A DNA stretch of 12,597 nucleotides from Nitrospira sp. ST-bin5 (GTDB taxonomy: Bacteria; Nitrospirota; Nitrospiria; Nitrospirales; Nitrospiraceae): assembly GCA_002083555.1 (NCBI GenBank), contig MSXN01000016.1:1-12597 (forward strand). The letters run 5' to 3'. Shown one piece after another: positions 1-6,435 of the stretch; within the stretch, counting starts at the first letter, position 1; each line of letters begins with the position of its first letter. The notes below the pieces were generated by a model. It was not told where the DNA came from, did not search any database, and saw only the letters and a program-made list of their open reading frames with translations. A program made the position numbers and the translations under genes.

Positions 1-106
1 AGATCCAGTGACTGGACTTTCTCCCGGCTCGCAGCTCATCAAGGACTGAGGCATAGACGGACTGTTGCGCGTCGAGAAAGCGTTGGAGGTTGTAAGCATT
101 AGTCAT
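1..106 (-). CDS. DUF1810 family protein, N-terminal part (runs off window)
   Basis: Translating the minus strand from the ATG at 106-104 gives 35 uninterrupted residues to the window edge. They begin MTNAYNLQRFLDAQ and continue through LDELRAGRKSSHWI. The N-L-Q-R-F-x-x-A-Q opening and the ELRxGRKxSHW segment are the typical start of DUF1810 proteins, small soluble proteins (usually about 140 residues) of unknown biochemical role. The remaining three quarters lie outside the window. There is no strong Shine-Dalgarno sequence before the ATG. The gene lies downstream of the NACHT gene on the same strand with a gap of about 134 bases, so it could be read through from it, but nothing shows that. 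The family call is from remembered sequence character. Confidence 0.8.
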   Translation of the reverse strand, partial: MTNAYNLQRFLDAQQSVYASVLDELRAGRKSSHWI

Positions 107-200
107 GGGCTGTGGCTGCGACGCAATGTGGCATCAGACGCCGTCGCATTTGTCAAAAGTCAAAATGTCTTCATTATTCTCCGCCCCTAAGTCATCGCTG

Positions 201-225
201 TTCACCTCTATTCAGATTAGGTGAA
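201..225. other. Small inverted repeat between NACHT gene and DUF1810 gene
   Basis: Perfect 7-bp arms TTCACCT (201-207) and AGGTGAA (219-225) enclose an 11-base loop, 16 bases past the NACHT stop codon on the minus strand. It could form a weak transcript-end hairpin, but no T-run follows in either direction, so it is not a classical intrinsic terminator. I see nothing else in 107-240. Confidence 0.3.
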
Positions 226-240
226 GCTCTTCTACCTGGT

Positions 241-3012
241 TTATTTCGGTTGTTGGGTGATTTTTGCCAGAGTGGCTTTTCCGATGTGGGTCCCTTCTAG
301 GCGGGCCCTTTCGAGGCGGGCTTTTTTGAGATTGGCTCCTCTGAGGTTAGCATCTTTGAGATCGGCCCCTTCAAAATTAGCATCTTCGAGATTGGCTTCT
401 CTGAGGTCGGCCCCTTCTAGGTTGGCGTCTTCAAGGTTTGCTCTTTTGAGGTTAGCCCGTTGTAGTCGAGCTCCTTTGAGATTGGCTCCTCTGAGGTCCG
501 TTCCCTCTAGGTTGGCTCCGATCAGTATACTTTCCCTTAAATCTGAGTTGCTTAGGTTTGCTCTTGAGAAACAGGCAAAACGGGCTCTGGATCCTTGGAG
601 CTTAGTACGCTGTAGATTTGCACCGTAGAAATCTCCAATGTCTAGAAAGGCATCATTTAAAGCCAGGAATGACAGACAATCCGTTCCCAATACCGAATCG
701 GGTCCTGTACGTTGGCCTTGAATCCGCTTAAACCAGGATCCGAAGGCCGTAGGATCTGGCACCTCGATGGTACTCGTCTGTTTGCTCACACGTGCACATG
801 CGTTGAGAGCAACAAGCAGCGCCTCCTCGGCATTTCGGACCTGAAATAGCACGTCTTTGAATGATCCATGCTGGAGTTGCTCCATAGGCATTCCATGCCT
901 CAGCATGTACCCGAACAGTTTAGCAAGGCGCTCTTGCCAGGGAGGGAGCTGAGAAGCTGAGCGCAGTTTCATTTCGTTCAGAAGGAAAACATGAAGATAG
1001 CGTGATATAGGACTTGGCCCGCAGATCCGTGCCCAGTGCTTGAGCGCATCGCGCTCATCCCAGCCTTCGTCGGGGCTGTCGACACGACGATCCAATTCAC
1101 GGATAACTTTTTCGATGGCGCGGAAGACTCGGCGCGCAGTGAGGTATTCGCCGAAGCTTTTGTGTGTGAACACGAAAGTCGGATCCCCACTGGGGCGCTC
1201 CCCGTACTGGCGAAAGAAGAAGGCCGCAAGTAGTCGTGTTACCCCCGTCTTGGCTCCTTCCTGAAATACATCCAGCAAAATTCCCACTCCACTGGTTCGA
1301 CAATGGTCCTCAATTTCTCGCACCGTGGTTGTCCTTCCATCTCCGTGCCATGCCGCTACTCCGATCTCCTCTAGCACGCGAGAGAAGTCACTAAGCTTCA
1401 TGTGGCGGATTGAAGCATAAGGACGATGCCTTTCGTAGCCGCGCTCATGCACTGCTGCGACAAGGTCGGCGTAAATTGAGTTGAGGTTGATGTCCTTTGT
1501 AAAATCTAGCTTGTCGCGGGAAAAGCTCAGGGCGACCAAATAGTTAAGGAGTGGTTGGGCGGTGATTTCGTCGAGGTCCATGCGGCTCAATTCTTTAGGT
1601 AAGCCTTTATACCCCTTGCCTGTTAGAGCACCATAGTTTTTCCACCATTGTTGCCGCAGATCGATCTTTAGTAACTTCTCAGGGTCGAGATACTCCTCAT
1701 CTTGACTGTACTTAATCATATGCCGGTCATGTCTGAACGGGTGGGGAATGAAGTAGGGAAGCAGAGTGAGGATTTGGCGGGGGCGGCGAAATTCAGATTC
1801 GTTTTCCTGCACCACGAGTTCACGACCACTGATGAGAACGCGAAGTTTTACGCCTTGGAGATTGCGTTTCTCCATTACTCTCTCGACTTCGCGCACGAAA
1901 GCCCTGGCTGTCTCTGCTGCTGCCTTTCCCTGGCTGGCCAATTCGTCGAGACCGTCGAAGATAATTAACAAGTTCGGTTCAGAAGAGTCAGGGTCTAGGG
2001 GGTTCTGCAACAGTACCCCTTCGTCTCTGACAAACCTCCCGACCTCATCAACTAGGTCTTTGGAGGGGTCAATCAAATGGAGAGGCACAAAGAGCACTTT
2101 TAACTTTGCGCCTTGAGCAAGCTGAGCAGCAATAATACGAGCAAAAGATGATTTTCCACTTCCTGGACCGCCGCTAATCACCCGGATTGTATCTTGCGGT
2201 TCGGTTTTCTGTAGCCACTGTTCTAATTCGTTTTGCAACGAGACTACGACGCGTCTTCGTTGTTGTGCAGCTCGACCGGCCTGATCGGTCGAATCCATTC
2301 GATCTGTATCTTCAGAAAAATAGGCATTCAGAGGAACGAATATTTGGCTAAGGCTGAATGGTTCGTCGAATATGCCTTCTTGAACGCGTCGCTGGAGTAA
2401 TGCCGAATAGGCAATCCACGCCCATTCTCGATCGCCGGCTTTGGCGAAGGGAGTATCCATTGCTTCGATGAGAGGTCGATAAGCTTTCGCATTGCGTCGC
2501 CATTCTTGATTAAGGGCATAGACGAAATAGCTGGGCAGGCGGTCAGCAATAGCCGTTGCTGTTGGGCTGAGAACTCCGTGCCCTTCAAGCCATTCCTGAA
2601 GTAGATCTCTAATGTTCTGAATTAGAGGGAGATCGGAGGGTCGGTCTAAGAACCTCCGATCGATATGAAAATCTTGTGACGAGATCGAGGCGTCCAATTT
2701 CTCGATCACAGTGGGTGCATCTGTTGATATGTCGGCCAACGACTGACTGGCGCTTTCGCCGACTAGCTCGAATAATGCTTTTGTAAGCGAGCGGTGGATG
2801 AGAAGAGAAGCCAGTTCTCCAGGTTCGGTCGATAGTCCGATGGCAGACAAAGCCTCTACAGTATCGGTGCCAAGCTCCTCCCATTTTCCAACTACGGTGT
2901 GGCCGATGCCTTTGGAAAGTGCCTTAAAAAGGGGTTTGAAGTCAGCTTTTAAGGGTTTGGTAAAGACATCCTTAGGTTTTGTCACCTTTAGCTTCGGGTT
3001 TGTTCTTGCCAT
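241..3012 (-). CDS. NACHT-domain NTPase with C-terminal pentapeptide repeats (bacterial NLR-like)
   Basis: This 923-residue protein has three visible parts. Residues 1 to about 240 are probably mostly helical, with no signal peptide or obvious membrane segment. The NACHT NTPase core follows, with Walker A GGPGSGKSS at 281-289, Walker B LLIIFDGLDE at 348-357 (the D-G-x-D-E form typical of NACHT) and LISGRE at 393-398 as sensor-like segment. The FTHKSFGEYLTARR stretch at 615-628 matches the conserved segment after NACHT in this superfamily. From about 792 to 915 there are pentapeptide repeats of A(N/D)Lxx type, expected to fold as a right-handed quadrilateral beta-helix. The ATG at 3012 has GGAG five bases upstream. 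STAND/NACHT proteins are nucleotide-controlled oligomerising switches, and several bacterial ones defend against phage. Applying that here is inference: I recognise no catalytic effector motif at the N-terminus. Base composition looks more A/T-rich than lon, suggesting acquisition by transfer. Confidence 0.9.
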   Translation of the reverse strand: MARTNPKLKVTKPKDVFTKPLKADFKPLFKALSKGIGHTVVGKWEELGTDTVEALSAIGLSTEPGELASLLIHRSLTKALFELVGESASQSLADISTDAPTVIEKLDASISSQDFHIDRRFLDRPSDLPLIQNIRDLLQEWLEGHGVLSPTATAIADRLPSYFVYALNQEWRRNAKAYRPLIEAMDTPFAKAGDREWAWIAYSALLQRRVQEGIFDEPFSLSQIFVPLNAYFSEDTDRMDSTDQAGRAAQQRRRVVVSLQNELEQWLQKTEPQDTIRVISGGPGSGKSSFARIIAAQLAQGAKLKVLFVPLHLIDPSKDLVDEVGRFVRDEGVLLQNPLDPDSSEPNLLIIFDGLDELASQGKAAAETARAFVREVERVMEKRNLQGVKLRVLISGRELVVQENESEFRRPRQILTLLPYFIPHPFRHDRHMIKYSQDEEYLDPEKLLKIDLRQQWWKNYGALTGKGYKGLPKELSRMDLDEITAQPLLNYLVALSFSRDKLDFTKDINLNSIYADLVAAVHERGYERHRPYASIRHMKLSDFSRVLEEIGVAAWHGDGRTTTVREIEDHCRTSGVGILLDVFQEGAKTGVTRLLAAFFFRQYGERPSGDPTFVFTHKSFGEYLTARRVFRAIEKVIRELDRRVDSPDEGWDERDALKHWARICGPSPISRYLHVFLLNEMKLRSASQLPPWQERLAKLFGYMLRHGMPMEQLQHGSFKDVLFQVRNAEEALLVALNACARVSKQTSTIEVPDPTAFGSWFKRIQGQRTGPDSVLGTDCLSFLALNDAFLDIGDFYGANLQRTKLQGSRARFACFSRANLSNSDLRESILIGANLEGTDLRGANLKGARLQRANLKRANLEDANLEGADLREANLEDANFEGADLKDANLRGANLKKARLERARLEGTHIGKATLAKITQQPK
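300..540. repeat. DNA repeats encoding the pentapeptide solenoid
   Basis: The codons for the pentapeptide repeats form a degenerate 15-bp tandem array. Some units are still identical at the DNA level: a 23-bp string occurs exactly at 325-347 and again at 475-497, 150 bp apart (ten pentapeptides), and a near copy lies at about 385-407. Such identity points to fairly recent unit duplication and to a potential for copy-number change. Confidence 0.7.
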
Positions 3013-3239
3013 AAGGACTCCATGCTAATTGCTCTAGCTTTTCCGAAAAGGAAAAGGATGTCATGAACCATTGCGCCTACCTGACGGTTCGCATCAACAC
3101 CTACCCCTGTGCCGGTTAAAATGCAATGACGCATAGGAGGTATTCGGATCTTTTGATCTTATTACTTAGTCATGAGCGGCGAGGGGCGGTGACGAATTTG
3201 AGCTAGGCCCTAGTAAGATTACGGGGCCGGCGATGTCAC

Positions 3240-3289
3240 TCACGGATCATTCCGCTCAGCCGGTGGGGCAGGGGAGCTGCTCTGAATGA
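3240..3289 (-). pseudogene. Remnant A: extreme 3' end of a second lon gene
   Basis: Read on the minus strand from 3289, the sequence encodes IQSSSPAPPAERNDP followed by TGA at 3242-3240. It aligns with the C-terminal tail of the intact Lon in this window (PAAPPAERDEP, residues 781-791). At the DNA level 3244-3269 matches 7314-7339 at 23 of 26 positions by my count. There is no Lon-like sequence further upstream on the same strand until remnant B, about 670 bp away. This is a fragment, not a functional gene. Bases 3269-3289 recur at 3958-3978 with one mismatch. Confidence 0.75.
3269..3289. repeat. 21-bp direct repeat, left copy
   Basis: The 21-bp string here differs from the one at 3958-3978 at a single position (C versus A at the tenth base). 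Together the copies bracket 668 bp that contain one complete gene. The sequence corresponds to a stretch near the lon stop codon (7339-7359 in the intact gene). Confidence 0.7.
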
Positions 3290-3343
3290 CGGTACCTGGA
3301 TGCGGAAAGTAGAGTCAGGAACCATTGTGTGAGTGGGAAATGC

Positions 3344-3372
3344 TGAACAACGGCCTGGATCGGTCGTATACT
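3344..3372 (+). promoter_or_regulatory. Candidate sigma70-type promoter for the 156-codon gene
   Basis: TGAACA (3344-3349, four of six consensus matches) and TATACT (3367-3372, five of six) are separated by exactly 17 bp. The -10 box lies 26 bases before the ATG at 3399, leaving room for a short leader that contains AGGTG as ribosome-binding site. Pattern match only. Confidence 0.45.
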
Positions 3373-3398
3373 ATCGTATCCACTCATCAGGTGTATAA

Positions 3399-3869
3399 AT
3401 GACTATGCTCAGGGATCCCTTCAAGATGTTTCGTCCCCTTGAGGTGGAAGACAAGTTCTTTGGCCATCTGAAGTACATCAAGTTGCCCCAAGGCTACATT
3501 TCGTACTGGGAAGCAACACGCCTCTTTTCGCCAATGGCTCGTGAGATCGAGCTCTTTGTTGATGCTCCAGCCCCTGAGTTACCCCCCAGCGAATTGCAGC
3601 GGGAATTCTTTCTGACGGTGGAACAGCACTACAGCCGCATCCTGGTTGAGGTCGAAGCCGTCTTGCGGCCTCATTTTGAGGAATGGGCACGCAAACCTCT
3701 GTCTGGCCCATTCTCGGCCGAGTTCACGATGACGAGTTTCTCCATTCCGAACGTGGCCATTGAGGATGCTCGATGGGACATGTGCTTTGAGTCAACCACG
3801 GAGTCCAATCATCTGTTCATGGTGGAGATGCGGGGCACGCATTCGACGGGTGTTTCAATTATCGGGTAG
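3399..3869 (+). CDS. Hypothetical protein, 156 residues, isolated between lon remnants
   Basis: A soluble, acidic 156-residue protein without signal peptide or membrane segment. AGGTG a few bases upstream supports the ATG at 3399; a second ATG two codons on is possible. The N-terminal pattern (VEDKFFGHLKYIKL, then YW, FSP and EIELFVDAP by residue 58) and the closing WDMCFES/HLFMVEMRG segment (126-146) look like a beta-rich fold with a helical middle (64-98). This resembles small DUF6985/DUF2262-type or immunity-like proteins often found in accessory regions. That resemblance is faint and I do not assign a family. It has its own candidate promoter and is the only gene between the two copies of a 21-bp direct repeat, so it may be cargo of whatever event separated the lon fragments. 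Confidence 0.65.
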   Translation: MTMLRDPFKMFRPLEVEDKFFGHLKYIKLPQGYISYWEATRLFSPMAREIELFVDAPAPELPPSELQREFFLTVEQHYSRILVEVEAVLRPHFEEWARKPLSGPFSAEFTMTSFSIPNVAIEDARWDMCFESTTESNHLFMVEMRGTHSTGVSIIG

Positions 3870-3946
3870 CGCACAGGTGTCGTCCGCCGAAGAGAGAATG
3901 GCACGAAGAGGACTGAGAGAACGTTGATGATCCGATGGGGTCGGTC

Positions 3947-4040
3947 TTACTTTGAGCCAGGGGAGATGCTCTGAATGATGGCTGCCGGCAGGACTTCTTC
4001 TATCCGTTCCACCGGAATGACGGTGAGTTCGTCGCGGACT
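3947..4040 (-). pseudogene. Remnant B: penultimate part of a second lon gene
   Basis: On the minus strand this encodes VRDELTVIPVERIEEVLPAA followed by IIQSISPGSK and a TAA at 3949-3947. The first 20 residues match intact Lon 757-775 and its flank at 18 of 20 positions. At the DNA level 3971-4040 matches 7352-7421 at about 58 of 70 positions by my count. Upstream of 4040 the reading frame stays open for some codons but no longer resembles Lon, and neither the protease nor the ATPase domain is present. In intact lon this segment lies directly next to the segment preserved in remnant A, whereas here they are about 700 bp apart. The rest of 3870-4110 shows nothing else I can support. Confidence 0.8.
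3958..3978. repeat. 21-bp direct repeat, right copy
   Basis: Partner of 3269-3289, with 20 of 21 bases identical and the same orientation. Beyond the repeat the flanks resemble each other only weakly on the right side and not on the left. Confidence 0.7.
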
Positions 4041-4110
4041 TTAGTCTTCTGATCTTCTTGGAAACCGGCACCCCTTACATTTGGCCCGATGACCCTGCTA
4101 TGGTGCGCGC

Positions 4111-4329
4111 ATGTCTACAAACGCTCCTATCGTGTCGCTTACTGTGAATTGTGCGAATGGCCAGTGCGGGAGGGAGCTCGACTCTCAGCGCAACCAAGGC
4201 TACCCCGATTCGACGGTGCCGCCTGGTTACATCCACAAGGCCTACGATCCGGCTCTTCCGCCGTACCAAGTCGTCTGCATGAAATGCGGACACTACTCGC
4301 TCCGCTATCAACGGCCCCGGCCTGACTAA
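4111..4329 (+). CDS. Small putative zinc-ribbon protein
   Basis: A 72-residue reading frame with two cysteine pairs, C14/C19 (CANGQC) and C56/C59 (CMKCGH), the layout of a zinc ribbon. The segment PYQVVCMKCGHYSL reads like genuine protein, and this frame is preferred over an overlapping one from 4089 for that reason. No convincing Shine-Dalgarno sequence precedes the ATG, so start and expression are uncertain. It lies between lon remnant B and the vapBC locus. The cysteines could bind zinc for structural or nucleic-acid-binding purposes; no partner or function is visible. Confidence 0.5.
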   Translation: MSTNAPIVSLTVNCANGQCGRELDSQRNQGYPDSTVPPGYIHKAYDPALPPYQVVCMKCGHYSLRYQRPRPD

Positions 4330-4433
4330 TCGACGCTGACCGTTTTAGATGGTGGCGAGGAAAGTCTTCTTAGTGCTCGCGCCAGCGCTCGTAGGCTTTC
4401 GGTTGGGGCTCAACATCAGATAACCCCCTTCCC

Positions 4434-4468
4434 TTGACTTAGTTCAGTTTCTAGTTTAGTCTTGCGGC
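4434..4468 (+). promoter_or_regulatory. Candidate vapBC promoter with possible operator
   Basis: TTGACT (4434-4439) and TAGTCT (4457-4462) are 17 bp apart, and the ATG follows six bases after the -10 box, placing the predicted transcription start at or next to the start codon. Within it TTAGTTCAG (4439-4447) and CTAGTTTAG (4451-4459) repeat at a 12-bp step and could be antitoxin-binding half sites. The -35 is good, the -10 weak. Confidence 0.45.
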
Positions 4469-4714
4469 ATGATTAAACTGAACATCCACGAGGCGAAAAC
4501 GCACCTCTCCAAGTACCTGGCGAAGCTCAAGGGGGGGGAGCGGATTGTCTTGTGCAATCGAAACCACCCCGTTGCAGAGATTACGGCGTTGCCGAAACTT
4601 CCGGTTCAGCCGCGTCCGATCGGCCTGGCGAAAGGCCGATTTTCTGTTCCGCCCTCATTTCTCGACCCCTTGCCGGATGACCTGCTCGACGCTTTTGAGG
4701 GCCCGCGCGGGTGA
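4469..4714 (+). CDS. vapB: Type II antitoxin, Phd/VapB-like
   Basis: This 81-residue protein starts MIKLNIHEAKTHLSKYLAKL, the hallmark of Phd/YefM-type antitoxins. Residues 1 to about 45 should form the dimeric DNA-binding part that represses its own promoter (ribbon IVLCNRNHPVAEI at 26-38). The C-terminal segment (GLAKGRFSVPP at 52-62, then PLPDDLLDAFEG) is the flexible region that in this family wraps the toxin and blocks its active site. It overlaps the toxin gene by four bases (GTGA), implying translational coupling. There is no Shine-Dalgarno sequence before the ATG. The family is clear; the symbol is generic for antitoxins paired with PIN toxins. Confidence 0.9.
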   Translation: MIKLNIHEAKTHLSKYLAKLKGGERIVLCNRNHPVAEITALPKLPVQPRPIGLAKGRFSVPPSFLDPLPDDLLDAFEGPRG

Positions 4715-5097
4715 AGTGCCTCCTCGATACCTGCACCTTCTTGTGGATCATTGCCGGGGCGAAAGATTTGTCGCCCGCCGCAAAAGAAATCTTCGCGAAT
4801 CCGTCAAATGAGATATTGCTCAGCGCGGTGTCCGTCTGGGAGATTTCTGTGAAGCATTCTCTTGGGAAGTTGCCGCTCCCGAGTACCATTGAGCGTTTTG
4901 TGGTGGAGCAGCGGGAACGGCATGGGATTGCGGCGCTTCCACTCGATGAACGGGCTGTGCTCCATCTTCATAAGCTCCCCGCGTTGCATCGAGATCCTTT
5001 TGATCGCATGCTCATCTGCCAGGCCATCGAACATGATTGCTTTCTGCTCACACCGGACCCGTTGATCGCCCAATATCCGGTTCGGGTGCAGTGGTAG
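4711..5097 (+). CDS. vapC: PIN-domain ribonuclease toxin, VapC-like
   Basis: This 128-residue protein starts at GTG inside the antitoxin stop codon. PIN-domain acidic residues are present: D6 in LLDTCTFLW, E44 in SVWEISVK, D95 and D98 in HRDPFDRML, and D116 in TPDP. VapC toxins are Mg-dependent endoribonucleases, typically cutting tRNA or rRNA to stop translation, and are held inactive by the cognate antitoxin. All key acidic residues and the full expected length are present, so it looks functional. The RNA target cannot be read from sequence. It probably forms a two-gene operon with the antitoxin. The 188 bases that follow show no clear terminator. Confidence 0.92.
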   Translation: MKCLLDTCTFLWIIAGAKDLSPAAKEIFANPSNEILLSAVSVWEISVKHSLGKLPLPSTIERFVVEQRERHGIAALPLDERAVLHLHKLPALHRDPFDRMLICQAIEHDCFLLTPDPLIAQYPVRVQW

Positions 5098-5285
5098 GGC
5101 ATTCCATCGTCGATATGAGTTCCTATACATGTGAAGCACTTGACCAGGTCGTTTAGGCTCATCCAATCCGGCGGCGTCTTGACTGACGGCCTAGGTGTGC
5201 GTCGGTGAGTCAGGGCTATCAGGCGATTGGGTCTCTCGATTCTGCTGCTCCCAACGCTTCAGGAATTTGATACAGTTGCTTCCCC

Positions 5286-6029
5286 ATGACGCGCAATGTC
5301 CGATCTTCCTTCGTTCTTCTTCTCTTTATCCTATCCAGCGTACTGATCTTTGCAGCAGCGACCGTTCTTGCCCTTGATCATGACATCCCTGCCATTGTTC
5401 CGGCTCCGCAGACTGCTGATTGGTGGATGCCGCAACATGAGCGCAATGTAGCGCGTGTGCGACAGGGGTCTGTCGACCTGCTCATGATCGGCGATTCCAT
5501 TACGCAGGGATGGCGCGATGAGGGCAGGCGGGTGTGGGAGCGCTACTATGGCCATCGTCTGGCGGTGAATCTTGGGTTCAACAGCGACCGGACTGAGCAG
5601 GTTTTGTGGCGGTTGCAGCACGGAGAGATCGACGGCATCCACCCGAAAGCGGCGGTGGTCCTGATCGGCACGAACAACTCGGGGACGAGAGCAGACCCTC
5701 CGGAAGAGACGGTTGCCGGGGTGCGGGCGATCGTGACGTTGTTGCGGGCAAAGCTGCCGGAGACGAAGATTCTCCTGCTCGGCATCTTTCCGCGCGGCGC
5801 GACGGCCACCGATTCCCTTCGGCGTTTGAACCGCGCGATCAATGATCGCCTGCGGGGATTGGCTGATGGTCAGCATGTTCACTATCTGGATCTCGGACAC
5901 CTCTTTCTGGATCGCGACGGGCGACTAAAGCGAGACCTCATGCCGGATCTGCTTCACCCCAATGAACAGGGCTATCAAGTCTGGGCTGAAGGCATGGAAG
6001 CTCAGCTCAAGGTGTTGCTAGGAGAGTGA
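5286..6029 (+). CDS. Secreted SGNH/GDSL-family hydrolase
   Basis: A 247-residue protein with a signal peptide: basic MTRNVR, a hydrophobic stretch to about residue 28, and likely cleavage after VLA at 29. All four SGNH blocks are visible: MIGDSIT (nucleophile S71), GFNSDRT (G97), GTNN (N130) and DLLHPNEQGY (D221, H224). The overall form resembles the PAF-acetylhydrolase beta/gamma-like branch, which cleaves ester or acetyl groups from lipids or sugars. The substrate here is unknown, and the export signal places it in the periplasm or outside. The ATG at 5286 lacks a Shine-Dalgarno sequence. A TGaTACAGT element (5268-5276) ends nine bases before it and may be an extended -10. It converges on the HTH gene that ends at 6080. 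Confidence 0.9.
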   Translation: MTRNVRSSFVLLLFILSSVLIFAAATVLALDHDIPAIVPAPQTADWWMPQHERNVARVRQGSVDLLMIGDSITQGWRDEGRRVWERYYGHRLAVNLGFNSDRTEQVLWRLQHGEIDGIHPKAAVVLIGTNNSGTRADPPEETVAGVRAIVTLLRAKLPETKILLLGIFPRGATATDSLRRLNRAINDRLRGLADGQHVHYLDLGHLFLDRDGRLKRDLMPDLLHPNEQGYQVWAEGMEAQLKVLLGE

Positions 6030-6040
6030 GGGGAGTCGGC

Positions 6041-6071
6041 GCGTGAAGGATCTGACTATGCGTGAAGGATC
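6041..6071. repeat. 12-bp direct repeat between convergent genes
   Basis: GCGTGAAGGATC occurs at 6041-6052 and 6060-6071, a 19-bp step, in the 50-base gap between the hydrolase and the convergent HTH gene. No hairpin is formed. It may be a small slippage duplication or the trace of a past insertion. Confidence 0.6.
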
Positions 6072-6079
6072 AGCGGGAC

Positions 6080-6391
6080 TTACGCCGCAGCTTTCTTCAC
6101 CCGGACTTCAGCCCGATGACCGGTCGCTGCAAGGACTCGAATCAGCACATCGGTCGAGACTCCATGGGTATTCCCATTTGCAATCGCCGTCACCCGCGTT
6201 CGTGATGTCCCGGCATTCTTGGCAATCGCTGCATGGGTGAGCCGGCCGGCTTGAATGATCTTGGCCAGTGCGACTGTGAGTTCCGACCGAAATTCCATTT
6301 CAGCGGTATCTGCCGCGGACAACCCCAGCGCGCGCCCAAGGTCTTCGGCTGTCCGTACCGTCACCCGTTTGCTGATCTTTGGTCTTGGCAT
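6080..6391 (-). CDS. Small XRE-type HTH protein, antitoxin-like
   Basis: A 103-residue protein with a helix-turn-helix at about 51-73 (LTHAAIAKNAGTSRTRVTAI), followed by NGNTHGVSTDVLIRVLAATG. This pattern is common in small HTH proteins encoded after RelE/HigB-type toxins and acting as antitoxin or repressor. GGGGAA about nine bases upstream of the ATG is a plausible ribosome-binding site. It follows the HigA-like gene by 44 bases on the same strand, so it is probably the third gene of the same operon. Its own toxin partner is not visible. It may be an extra regulator of the higBA promoter, a remnant of another pair, or a protein with its own targets. The HTH call is firm; its role is inference. 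Confidence 0.8.
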   Translation of the reverse strand: MPRPKISKRVTVRTAEDLGRALGLSAADTAEMEFRSELTVALAKIIQAGRLTHAAIAKNAGTSRTRVTAIANGNTHGVSTDVLIRVLAATGHRAEVRVKKAAA

Positions 6392-6435
6392 TGGCTAGTT
6401 CCCCGCTATCGCTCCATCTCTTGGCACTTACTGGG

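Larger units (their letters stand above)
3013..3398. other. Intergenic region between divergent NACHT gene and 156-codon gene
   Basis: These 386 bases separate two divergently transcribed genes. The part next to the NACHT gene contains its GGAG ribosome-binding site, but I found no convincing -35/-10 pair for that gene. A short dyad, GGCCC (3206-3210) with GGGCC (3224-3228), lies just past the stop codon of the lon remnant and may be the relic of its terminator. The middle holds the lon remnant (3240-3289), and the right end holds a candidate promoter for the 156-codon gene. Confidence 0.6.

Noticed and set aside
221..628. Plus-strand frame with repeating R-L-A-x-L-R-S-A-P units
   Set aside because: It is the antisense of the pentapeptide repeats; the minus-strand product has the recognisable fold and a complete NACHT protein upstream.
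3959..4145. Plus-strand open frame containing GTPYIWPDDPAMVRACLQ
   Set aside because: No start codon, and much of it is the antisense of the lon remnant. The right part reads like protein but cannot be supported.
4089..4325. Alternative plus-strand frame overlapping the zinc-ribbon gene
   Set aside because: Basic, Arg-rich composition typical of an out-of-frame shadow; the 4111 frame has the two cysteine pairs.
4381..4468. Minus-strand frame ending in PQPKAYERWREH, like the C-terminus of a truncated gene
   Set aside because: Only about 30 open codons without a start and overlapping the vapB promoter; too short to call a pseudogene.
5331..5900. 189-codon minus-strand frame opposite the SGNH hydrolase
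   Set aside because: The plus strand has a signal peptide and all SGNH blocks; the opposite frame has no recognisable features.
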